From assembly GCA_946478975.1 (NCBI GenBank), contig CAMLEO010000158.1, positions 1 through 15,916 of the forward strand: a DNA stretch of 15,916 nt, in the 5' to 3' direction. Within the stretch, counting starts at the first letter, position 1; each line of letters begins with the position of its first letter. The translations under genes were made by a program, and so were the position numbers. Positions 7,261 to 13,979 of this stretch are shown here, one piece after another. The notes under the pieces were generated by a model. That model was not told where the DNA came from. It was given only the letters and a program-made list of their open reading frames with translations, and ran no database searches. The DNA comes from an uncultured Steroidobacter sp. (GTDB taxonomy: Bacteria > Pseudomonadota > Gammaproteobacteria > Steroidobacterales > Steroidobacteraceae).

Positions 7261-9530
7261 TGCGCAGCTCACCAATGTTTGTAACGATGTTGCTGGCGTC
7301 GATGCTGGCAGCGCCCGCCGCCGCGGCTCCCGATGCGGCGGCGATCCGCCGGTCCGTCTCCTTGCGCGACGATTGGATGTATCTAACGCGCGATGTCGCG
7401 GAGCCCGCCACCTGGACCCACGACGGCAAACGTTTCCATTATCGCAAGACGGTTGAAGGCGGCTTTGCGTTCGTGGAAGTCGAGTTGCCCTCAGTCAAGC
7501 GACGCACTCCATTCGACGCTGCGAAGCTCGCAGCGGCGCTGGGCGAAGCGACCGGCGAGCACTATCAGCCGCTGCGCTTGCCGTTCGATGCCTTCGATTA
7601 CATCGACCAGAACCGCGCCATTGCGATCGAAGTGGCGGGCGAGCCTTGGACATGCGGCATCGTGACTTATCACTGCGCCAAGGGTGAAACGGAAACCGGC
7701 CGACCGCGTGCGTTCGGCGTCGTTCGTGACTTGAGTGTGCCGGCCGACAATCATCCGCGGCAGTCACCGGACGGCAAGTGGGAAGCGCTGGTGAATGACG
7801 ACAACGTCGTCGTTCGCGCCGTCGGCTCGAAGCACGCGATCGCGCTCAGCACCGATGGCACGCCAGGTGACTTTTACGATCCGGAAACTATCGTCTGGTC
7901 ACCTGATTCCACGCGGCTGGTCGCGTATCGCGTGCGGCCGGGATACCGGCGCGAAGTCATTCGCGTCGAATCGTCGCCGAAGGATCAGCTGCAGCCAGTG
8001 GTACGCACGCAGCTCTATCCGAAGCCGGGCGATGCTGTCGATCTCGAACGGCTCGTGTTGTTTCACGTCGCCGAGCGCCGTCGGACCGAGATCGACGACG
8101 CGTTGTTCCCCAATCCCTACGAGCTTTCGATCGCGGACTGGCGCGAGGACGGCCGAACGTTTGTTTTCGACTACGATCGACGCGGTCACGGCCAGGCGCG
8201 AGTGATCGAGGTGGATGGCACCACCGGTGCGGCCAAGGCCGTGATCACCGAAGACGCCAAAACTTTTGTCTACGCCGACCGCCGCTATCGTCATGATGTG
8301 GGGAACGACGGTCGCGAGATCCTGTGGATCTCCGAACGCGACGGCTGGCGGCATCTGTATCTCGCCGACACAACCACCGGCACTCTCAAGCAGATCACGC
8401 GAGGATCATGGATCGTGCGCGACGTACTCCAAGTGGACGACGCGCATCGACACATCTGGTTCTCGGCCAGCGGCATGGATGCGGGCAAAGATCCCTATTT
8501 CAAACATCTGTTCCGCGTCGACTTCGATGGCTCCAATCTCACTCGGCTGACCACTGCCGACGCCACGCACGAAGTGCGCTTCGCACCCGATATGTCCGCC
8601 TACGTCGATACCTATTCGCGCGTCGACATGCCGCCGGTCTCAGAACTTCACCGCGGCGACGGCAAGCTGATTGCGACGCTGGAGCGAGGCGATATCTCGC
8701 GCCTCACCGCTGCAGGCTGGAAAGCGCCGGAACCCTTCGTCGCCAAAGGTCGCGACGGTGTCACCGACATCTGGGGCCTGGTCGTGCGTCCGCGCAATTA
8801 CGATCCGGCCAAGAAATATCCGGTGATCGAGAACATCTACGCCGGCCCGCACGACAGCTTCGTGCCCAAAACGTTTTGGCCGTTCGGCTTTCATTCCGGC
8901 GGCGACAAGGTGATCGGCATGCAGGCGCAGGCCGACCTCGGCTTCATCGTCGTACAGATCGACGGCATGGGCACGGCGAATCGTTCCAAGGCATTTCATG
9001 ACGTGGCCTGGAAGAATCTCGCCGACTCCGGCTTCCCCGATCGCATCCTCTGGCACAAGGCGCTCGCCGCTCGCGACCCCGCTTATGACATCAGCCGCGT
9101 CGGCATCTATGGCGCGTCTGCCGGCGGCCAAAGCGCGCTCAATGCCTTGCTGTTCTATCCTGACTTTTACAAAGCCGCGGTGGCCTACGCCGGCTGTTAC
9201 GACAATCGCATGGACAAGATCAGCTGGAACGAGCAGTGGCTCGGCTGGCCGGTCGATGAAAGTTATATCGCGGCGTCGGGCGTCGAGCATGCCGCCAACC
9301 TGCGCGGCCAGCTGCTGCTGATCGTCGGTGAGCAGGACTCCAATGTCGACCCCGCCTCGACCATGCAGGTCGTCAATGCGCTGATCAAAGCGGACAAAGA
9401 TTTCGAGCTGCTCGTCGTGCCCGGCGCCGAGCACAGCGTCGGCCGCTCCACCGGCCCGATCGCCTACGTGCAGCGCCGTCAGTTCGAATTCTTTGTGCGC
9501 AAACTGCAGGCGCTTCCCGGACCTACTTGA
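7260..9530 (+). CDS. Exported S9B (DPP-IV-like) prolyl peptidase
   Basis: A 756-residue serine peptidase. I chose the ATG at 7260, sharing one base with the GH27 stop (TGATG), because a signal peptide follows at once (MRSSPMFVTMLLASM, AAPAAAA); the longer open frame from 7005 lies inside the GH27 gene. An eight-bladed beta-propeller (DPP IV N-terminal type, including ILWISERDGWRHLYLAD) spans about residues 85-500. The alpha/beta-hydrolase domain follows, with catalytic Ser620 in GASAGG, Asp693 in EQDSNVDP and His725 in GAEHSVGR. The family removes N-terminal dipeptides, often X-Pro, or cleaves small peptides. The nucleophile elbow GASAG differs from the usual GWSYG. There is no Shine-Dalgarno, so it relies on coupling to GH27 translation. 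Its 3' end overlaps the convergent hydrolase gene by 8 bp. Confidence 0.93.
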   Translation: MRSSPMFVTMLLASMLAAPAAAAPDAAAIRRSVSLRDDWMYLTRDVAEPATWTHDGKRFHYRKTVEGGFAFVEVELPSVKRRTPFDAAKLAAALGEATGEHYQPLRLPFDAFDYIDQNRAIAIEVAGEPWTCGIVTYHCAKGETETGRPRAFGVVRDLSVPADNHPRQSPDGKWEALVNDDNVVVRAVGSKHAIALSTDGTPGDFYDPETIVWSPDSTRLVAYRVRPGYRREVIRVESSPKDQLQPVVRTQLYPKPGDAVDLERLVLFHVAERRRTEIDDALFPNPYELSIADWREDGRTFVFDYDRRGHGQARVIEVDGTTGAAKAVITEDAKTFVYADRRYRHDVGNDGREILWISERDGWRHLYLADTTTGTLKQITRGSWIVRDVLQVDDAHRHIWFSASGMDAGKDPYFKHLFRVDFDGSNLTRLTTADATHEVRFAPDMSAYVDTYSRVDMPPVSELHRGDGKLIATLERGDISRLTAAGWKAPEPFVAKGRDGVTDIWGLVVRPRNYDPAKKYPVIENIYAGPHDSFVPKTFWPFGFHSGGDKVIGMQAQADLGFIVVQIDGMGTANRSKAFHDVAWKNLADSGFPDRILWHKALAARDPAYDISRVGIYGASAGGQSALNALLFYPDFYKAAVAYAGCYDNRMDKISWNEQWLGWPVDESYIAASGVEHAANLRGQLLLIVGEQDSNVDPASTMQVVNALIKADKDFELLVVPGAEHSVGRSTGPIAYVQRRQFEFFVRKLQALPGPT

Positions 9531-10377
9531 GGGCTTGCTGGCTCGCGAACTCTCGCACCAGCTGCGTGAACTGCCCTGGCGCTTCGAGCATCACCAGCTC
9601 TCCGCTGTTTGCTACGACGGCCGACTGCAGGTTTGATACGCCTGCCGCCTCGAAGCCGGCGATGTAGTCGTCGATCGAGCGAGGATCGGCATCTCCGCGC
9701 AAATACAGCAGCGGCGTTGAAACCGTTTTGCGCTCGGCATTGTGTTTTGCATCGGCCTGCAGCGCTCGATACCAGTCGAAGCCGGCCTGCAACGACTCCG
9801 GCTTGTTATAACCTCGCGCAAACTCGTCGCGCAGCGCGGCCGAAATCCGTTTTGGATCGCGCGCCAGCACGTCGGTGAAGAAATCGAAATATTCGCGCTG
9901 GTGACTCTGCACCAGCAGTTCAGGAAGCTTGGGCACGCTGTGAAAGCCGAAGTGCCAGATGCGCGGATCGCTCACGACTTTCGACCATGGCTCTATGCCA
10001 GCGATCACCGTGTTCATGACGATCGCAGCTTTGATTCGTGAGCCGTGATCTCTTGCAGCTGCGAACGCAATCATGCCGCCGATATCCACGCCTGCGATCA
10101 CCGGCATACGAGCGCCGGCGGCTTCGCACGCTGAAATCATTACAGCGGCGAGCGTCGACTTGTCAGCGCCACGGGGCATTCCTTGCGATTTGCCGATGGC
10201 TGGCAGGTCGAACGCCAGCACATGAAAGTCCCGCGCAAGATCCTCGATCACGCCGTCATAAATTACGTGGGTTTGCGGCCAGCCGTGCAGCAGACAAAGC
10301 GCAGGACGCTCCGGACTGCCGGCAATGTTTGCAAACAGCGTGAGTGAGCCGACGGAAACGGTGATTTCACGGGGCAT
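9523..10377 (-). CDS. Alpha/beta hydrolase, epoxide hydrolase-like, catalytic His lost
   Basis: A 284-residue cytoplasmic alpha/beta-fold hydrolase of the epoxide hydrolase / haloalkane dehalogenase type. The oxyanion motif HGWP is at residues 31-34, the nucleophile is Asp98 in GVDIGG, and a helical cap runs about 130-215. A possible acid is Asp229 or Asp231 in RGDADP. In homologues the catalytic histidine sits in a GH(F/W)xxxEAP motif near the C-terminus; here the same place reads SGELVMLEAP, with Glu260 (codon GAG) where His is expected. The enzyme is therefore likely altered or inactive in the usual hydrolytic step. The gene ends 8 bp inside the convergent peptidase gene and starts within a 16-bp palindrome. 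Fold confidence is high; substrate unknown. Confidence 0.88.
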   Translation of the reverse strand: MPREITVSVGSLTLFANIAGSPERPALCLLHGWPQTHVIYDGVIEDLARDFHVLAFDLPAIGKSQGMPRGADKSTLAAVMISACEAAGARMPVIAGVDIGGMIAFAAARDHGSRIKAAIVMNTVIAGIEPWSKVVSDPRIWHFGFHSVPKLPELLVQSHQREYFDFFTDVLARDPKRISAALRDEFARGYNKPESLQAGFDWYRALQADAKHNAERKTVSTPLLYLRGDADPRSIDDYIAGFEAAGVSNLQSAVVANSGELVMLEAPGQFTQLVREFASQQALK

Positions 10378-10384
10378 GCCCCGT
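10369..10384 (-). repeat. 16-bp perfect palindrome spanning the hydrolase start codon
   Basis: ACGGGGCATGCCCCGT is its own reverse complement and is centred on the hydrolase ATG. It could be a dimeric repressor site or a start-codon-masking hairpin. No Shine-Dalgarno is visible just upstream. Confidence 0.5.
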
Positions 10385-10397
10385 CAACATCGGAAGG

Positions 10398-10422
10398 GCA
10401 CCGGGGGTTCCGCACCCGGCGC
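10398..10422 (-). terminator. GC-rich stem-loop after the DUF2799 gene
   Basis: An 8-bp stem (seven Watson-Crick pairs and one G-U on the minus-strand RNA: GCGCCGGG with CCCGGTGC) with a 9-nt loop begins 10 nt after the DUF2799 stop. A run of U is lacking (CCTTCCG follows), so it is a weak or partial terminator or an mRNA 3' end stabiliser. Confidence 0.45.
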
Positions 10423-10431
10423 GATATATGG

Positions 10432-11070
10432 TCAGGGCATCTGCAACGACGCGCGATAGTCCTCGACGTCACGTTCGCAATGGACGCGCTCTTCTTCAAG
10501 CTGCCGGATCTCGGTCTTGAGGCGCCCGACCCGCTCGCCGAGCTGTTTCACATCGACCACTGCCTGCGCCCGCTGCTCAGGGGTCGCATCGGTGCTGATC
10601 GCTCTCGCCGAGCGAGACACGATGTCCGACTCCGCGTTCTCGAGCGCGTTACGCTTGGCATTCAAATCATATTCGACGCTGGCGAGCCGCGACTCCAGCA
10701 CATGCAGCTGATGACCGGACGCGAACGCATCCGAGAACGCAGGATCCAGGTCCGACGGGCACATGCCGGAGTAGCTGCCGCCCTGCGACCCCAACCTGAA
10801 ACCATTGGCAGGCACGCAGTACTCTCGCAATCCTTCCTGGCGCCCCGACTGATAAGCCTCCAGGTCCGTGGTCACGCCGTACTTCGCACAGGCCTTGCGA
10901 TGCTGGCCGATGCGATCGCCCGAATAGCCGGCGACGCCATCCTCATAACCGACGGTGCGCCAGTCGACGGTGAGGCACTCTTCCCGATCCATGGTCGCGC
11001 AGCCGCTCAGTGCGAGCAGCGAGAGCACAGCGCCTGTGCGCAGCATCGATCGATGGGTCGATTTAGGCAT
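10432..11070 (-). CDS. DUF2799 lipoprotein with C-terminal coiled coil
   Basis: A 212-residue lipoprotein from the ATG at 11070; a GTG nine bases upstream (11079) is an alternative start. The lipobox LSGC acylates Cys24. The DUF2799 domain (about residues 30-106) shows its typical pattern: CLTVDWRTVGYEDG, then KACAKYG, AYQSGRQEGLREYC and FRLGSQGGSYSGMCP, with spaced cysteines. Residues 121-210 form a charged heptad-like helix pair (HVLESRLASVEYDLNAKR; RLKTEIRQLEEERVHCER), likely a coiled coil for oligomerisation. The residue after Cys is Ala, so the outer membrane is predicted. DUF2799 has no known function. It lies 105 bp after the GTPase cluster on the same strand, with a small hairpin between, so membership in that operon is possible but unproven. 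Confidence 0.88.
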   Translation of the reverse strand: MPKSTHRSMLRTGAVLSLLALSGCATMDREECLTVDWRTVGYEDGVAGYSGDRIGQHRKACAKYGVTTDLEAYQSGRQEGLREYCVPANGFRLGSQGGSYSGMCPSDLDPAFSDAFASGHQLHVLESRLASVEYDLNAKRNALENAESDIVSRSARAISTDATPEQRAQAVVDVKQLGERVGRLKTEIRQLEEERVHCERDVEDYRASLQMP

Positions 11071-11151
11071 CGAAGTCACAGCCCCTGGGCGGAAATCCGG
11101 AACCTGAAAAGTACCGGGGTCTCCCGAGCAACTGCGTGCGCCAGGTCACAA

Positions 11152-11165
11152 ACCCGTTGCCGGGT
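11152..11165 (-). terminator. Small GCAA-loop hairpin after the long GTPase gene
   Basis: The minus strand reads ACCCG-GCAA-CGGGT followed by TTGTG, just past the stop codon of the MglA-like gene. It has a 5-bp stem (plus a possible G-U), a stable GNRA tetraloop and a short T-run. It is a weak terminator candidate separating the GTPase cluster from the DUF2799 gene. Confidence 0.35.
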
Positions 11166-11175
11166 CCACGCCCCT

Positions 11176-12588
11176 TCAGGCCTGTAGCAGCAAATTGATG
11201 AGCGATGCGGCGGGGTCCGACTTGCATTTCGCGGCCGCGACCAGCTCTTGATGAATGCCGGCTAAACGACCCTTCGCGCTGGCGAACTCGCGACGTAAGA
11301 AAGTCAGCAAGTCTTCACTCGCGCGCCCCTCCTCAGCGACGCATGGATACGGCATCAGAGGAGCGTATCTCGGCCCGGCCGGACTCAATGTCACGGTATC
11401 GATGCGCACAGGAAGTGCGTCGGCATCCTGCCAGCGCGTGCGCGCACGAATGAGCGCCTGCGCAATCGTCATCAATGTTTCCACCACTGTCGCCACGTCC
11501 CGATTCAAGGCTTGTTCGAGCTGGTCGCGCAACGTCGTCGATGTCGAAACACATTGCCACAGCCGATAGCACTCGCCTCGTTCTTCCGAGAGCGCGATAC
11601 AACGGCGCCCGGCCAACGTGGCGGAATGTGCCGAATGAGCGGGCGCCCATTCGAGCATCGCGGTTCTCGCCGCAGAGAGAGTTCCAAACTCCGCATGCGC
11701 CGGCGATTGGATCCACCATCCCCTCGTGCCGACGCCGCACCAGTCGCCGTTCGCTTCCTGCCGCAACGACGGCGCAGTCGTGGTCGCTTCGTGAAGTATC
11801 AAACGACCTGCCACCGGCGGCCAGATCATGCCTCCTGGCAAATCCGCACGCGGCAGGCTCGGCCTGGCATCGTCCGTGTCGGTCGGGACTCGCGTATGTC
11901 GCAAACCCGACAGCGCCACGAGATCTAACTTGCCACCTTCGCGCCGCTCGAAGTCATGGAGCAGATCGTCCGCGCTGTCGATTGGCGGCTCAGTCGTCTC
12001 CAGCTGCGAACATTTCATCAGCTCTCGCACGCGATCCAGCGCCAGCCTGACGGCAAACACGAACGCCTCGCGAATCCCTGAGCCATCCGTCGCCACCGAC
12101 TCGATGATCCCGACCTTCTCGTCCGGCGCATCGAGCGCCGAGCGCAAGTCGCTCAGTGGCACCGCATCCACATGGTCACGTTTGTTTGCTTGGAGCACGA
12201 TGCCGGCCGGCGGACCTTCCCGCGCGCCAAGCGCCACTCGCGCACTGTGCAAATAGCTGCGTCCTTGAGTGATCTCGCCTCGCGTCGTGTCGGAGACGAA
12301 CACCACCGCATCGGCCGTTTCCAACAATGCCCGCCGACGAGACGCGAGACTCGCCTGCCCGGGCACACTCACGATCTGGCAGCGAATGCGTCGGCCTTCG
12401 AACAAGCCGCCGGTGTAATCCAGCCAGTCGAAATACACCGTGCGGCCATCGATCTCCGCCGGCGTCTGCAACGTGCTGCCCAGCCTGGCCGCCAGCGTTC
12501 GCAGACTGGTGGTCTTGCCCGCCATCGGCGGACCGTCATAGACGATCCGCACGACCAGCGCCTCCTGGGTGGAACTGATGACTGCCAT
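11176..12588 (-). CDS. MglA-type small GTPase with long C-terminal extension
   Basis: A 470-residue cytoplasmic protein. Residues about 12-195 form a Ras-like G domain of the MglA class: P-loop GPPMAGKTT (19-27), G3 motif SVPGQ (74-78, matching MglA TVPGQ with Gln78), G4 NKRD (135-138) and a G5-like SVATDG. All nucleotide-binding motifs are intact, so GTP binding is expected. The remaining 275 residues have no counterpart in MglA, which is about 195 aa: a linker, a segment LPGGMIWPPVAGRLIL (250-265), a Trp-rich beta segment (GDWCGVGTRGWW), and C-terminal helices. I do not recognise a named domain. Its roadblock partner is probably the gene 66 bp upstream. The Shine-Dalgarno is weak. It could act as a polarity or localisation switch carrying its own effector domain (inference). 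Confidence 0.85.
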   Translation of the reverse strand: MAVISSTQEALVVRIVYDGPPMAGKTTSLRTLAARLGSTLQTPAEIDGRTVYFDWLDYTGGLFEGRRIRCQIVSVPGQASLASRRRALLETADAVVFVSDTTRGEITQGRSYLHSARVALGAREGPPAGIVLQANKRDHVDAVPLSDLRSALDAPDEKVGIIESVATDGSGIREAFVFAVRLALDRVRELMKCSQLETTEPPIDSADDLLHDFERREGGKLDLVALSGLRHTRVPTDTDDARPSLPRADLPGGMIWPPVAGRLILHEATTTAPSLRQEANGDWCGVGTRGWWIQSPAHAEFGTLSAARTAMLEWAPAHSAHSATLAGRRCIALSEERGECYRLWQCVSTSTTLRDQLEQALNRDVATVVETLMTIAQALIRARTRWQDADALPVRIDTVTLSPAGPRYAPLMPYPCVAEEGRASEDLLTFLRREFASAKGRLAGIHQELVAAAKCKSDPAASLINLLLQA

Positions 12589-12654
12589 GGAAACGCGCGA
12601 CGCCTCGCCTCAGCCGAGCGTCAGCAGCACGATGTTTCCTCGTGGGTGCGTGAG

Positions 12655-13014
12655 TTACAGCGTGAGCGTCTGCTCTTGCTCCTGGCAGCTGCGGCGGGCC
12701 AGCGCCAGGTTCGCCTTGATCTTGTCGAGCACCAGGTAGATAAACAGCCCGGGCTTCGCCGCCACCGGGCGGATGATGTGATATTGCTTGCCGAGCGTGA
12801 TCAGGATGTCTTCGATTTTGTCCGCGAGCCCGAGGCTGTGCATGGTCTTCAACTTGGCGCGCACCACTTCGGTGTTGCCGGCGGCTGCCAGCTCCAGGTC
12901 GACCCCCGAGCCCGCGCTGCCCAACATCATGCCGCTGTTCGAATCGACCAGCGCCACACACATCGCGCCATCGGTCCGCATCAGTGCGTTCAGCGAATCA
13001 TTGAGACTTGGCAT
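12655..13014 (-). CDS. Roadblock/LC7-domain protein (MglB-like)
   Basis: A 119-residue single-domain protein. The roadblock/LC7 alpha-beta-beta-alpha-beta pattern is visible: helix SLNDSLNALM, strand pair CVALVDSNSGMMLGSA, a long helix (LELAAAGNTEVVRAKLKTM), strands IEDILITLGKQYHIIRP and LFIYLVLDK, then a C-terminal helix. Roadblock proteins dimerise and act as GAPs, GEFs or scaffolds for Ras-like GTPases; MglB for MglA is the model. The start is supported by AGGAG seven nt upstream. It sits between the other roadblock gene (36 bp away) and the MglA-like GTPase gene (66 bp away), so it is the likely regulator of that GTPase. It differs clearly in sequence from the neighbouring roadblock protein. 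Confidence 0.85.
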   Translation of the reverse strand: MPSLNDSLNALMRTDGAMCVALVDSNSGMMLGSAGSGVDLELAAAGNTEVVRAKLKTMHSLGLADKIEDILITLGKQYHIIRPVAAKPGLFIYLVLDKIKANLALARRSCQEQEQTLTL

Positions 13015-13021
13015 TCACATA

Positions 13022-13026
13022 CTCCT
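13022..13026 (-). promoter_or_regulatory. Shine-Dalgarno of the first roadblock gene
   Basis: AGGAG on the minus strand, seven nt from the ATG at 13014. This gene has its own strong ribosome site, unlike its ATGA-coupled upstream neighbours. Confidence 0.65.
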
Positions 13027-13050
13027 GAAGTAAAGAATTCCCGATCGGGG

Positions 13051-13443
13051 CTAAGAAAGAGGTTGCGCGTCGAGCGCCTGTGCGATCGCTTCGCGGGCGT
13101 TGCGTGCAGCCCAGCGAACGCGCCCGAGCACCGCCGCCTCCGTGCACAACACGGTGAGCACGGATCTGCGTTCGGTACTCGGGACGTCCATCATCAACAC
13201 CAGCCCGGCGCTCGATTCGATCACCAGGTCGCGACACTGGCCCACCGAGCTTTCGCGACTGACGGCTTCGGCAAGCGCCAGCAGCGAGCTGGTCATCGCG
13301 GCCATTTTCCTGGGTGAGATCTGCGGGCCGACGCTTGCGGCAACCTCGAATCCATCCATCGTCGACAGCAACGTTCCAGCGATTTCGCGATGCTCGCCAC
13401 GAAGCGCGTCGAGATGGGACTGACATTCCGGGTTCTTGCTCAT
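13051..13443 (-). CDS. Second roadblock/LC7-domain protein
   Basis: A 130-residue roadblock/LC7 protein: N-terminal helix (CQSHLDALRGEHREIAGTLL), strand pair around STMDGFEVAASVG, central helix (KMAAMTSSLLALAEAVSR), strands CRDLVIESSAGLVLMMDVP and SVLTVLCTE, and a C-terminal helix (GRVRWAARNAREAIAQAL). The DGFEVA turn is common in bacterial roadblock proteins paired with COG2229-type GTPases. Its ATG overlaps the stop of the compact GTPase gene by 4 bp (ATGA), implying coupled translation and matched amounts, as expected for a direct partner. It probably binds that GTPase as a homodimer in the cytoplasm. Fold assignment is fairly sure; the partner is inferred from gene order. Confidence 0.85.
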   Translation of the reverse strand: MSKNPECQSHLDALRGEHREIAGTLLSTMDGFEVAASVGPQISPRKMAAMTSSLLALAEAVSRESSVGQCRDLVIESSAGLVLMMDVPSTERRSVLTVLCTEAAVLGRVRWAARNAREAIAQALDAQPLS

Positions 13444-13979
13444 GCGTCCGCCGCTTCGATCTGGTGAAACAAGATGTCCAGCAACAGCAACACGTCCGCA
13501 CGCTGTCGCACGTCCACCGAAACGATCGGGGTGCTGAATCCGAGCTCGGCGGCAGCGTCGTAATAAGCGTCCAGATCGGGAACCGGATGAGTTTCACATC
13601 GACCCACGCCCACGACGGCGCGCGAGCCGGCGACGACATCGCCGAATGCCGTTAGATATTCCCGCAGATCGGCGAGCGGATCGGGACGACGGTTGTCGAC
13701 GAGCACGACCACACCCAGCGCACCTTCGCTCAAAATCTTCCACATGAAATCGAAGCGGGCCTGACCCGGCGTGCCATACATTCGCAGCACGTCGCCGCGA
13801 GGCAATGTCACTTCGCCGTAGTCGAGCGCGGCGGTCGTCGTCACCTTCGTGTCGTCGCCTGCTTCGGAGCGTTGTACGTCAGTGCTGACCGGCGGGATCT
13901 CGCTGATCGTAGAGATCGCCGTCGTCTTGCCCGCGCCCATCGTGCCGGTGAATATGAGTTTGTATTCCTGCGCGTTCAT
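13440..13979 (-). CDS. COG2229-type small GTPase
   Basis: A 179-residue Ras-like GTPase. The P-loop GTMGAGKTT is at residues 12-20, a switch I threonine run (TKVTTTAALDYGEV) follows, and the G3 motif is YGTPGQARF (68-76) with Gln73. The G4 position reads VVGVGRCE (122-129) in place of NKxD, so base recognition differs from classical GTPases, as in other members of this family. Related proteins occur in actinobacterial Cvn conservons beside roadblock proteins and in proteobacterial motility or polarity loci. The start at 13979 has GGAG seven nt upstream and overlaps the stop of the preceding gene (ATGA); its own stop overlaps the roadblock start. Predicted role: a nucleotide-dependent switch working with the roadblock protein encoded next. 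Confidence 0.88.
   Translation of the reverse strand: MNAQEYKLIFTGTMGAGKTTAISTISEIPPVSTDVQRSEAGDDTKVTTTAALDYGEVTLPRGDVLRMYGTPGQARFDFMWKILSEGALGVVVLVDNRRPDPLADLREYLTAFGDVVAGSRAVVGVGRCETHPVPDLDAYYDAAAELGFSTPIVSVDVRQRADVLLLLDILFHQIEAADA

Noticed and set aside
6397..7275. Long minus-strand open frame (292 codons) opposite the GH27 gene
   Set aside because: It is a shadow of the GH27 coding strand in GC-rich DNA; its translation has no recognisable motif and the opposite strand is a complete catalytic domain.
8640..9434. Long minus-strand open frame (264 codons) opposite the S9 peptidase gene
   Set aside because: It is a shadow of the catalytic domain with the active-site Ser, Asp and His on the other strand; composition is Arg/Gly/Ala-rich and not protein-like.
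12172..13317. 381-codon plus-strand open frame across the GTPase and roadblock genes
   Set aside because: It covers three minus-strand genes with clear domains, and its translation is rich in His, Arg and Gln, typical of an antisense frame.
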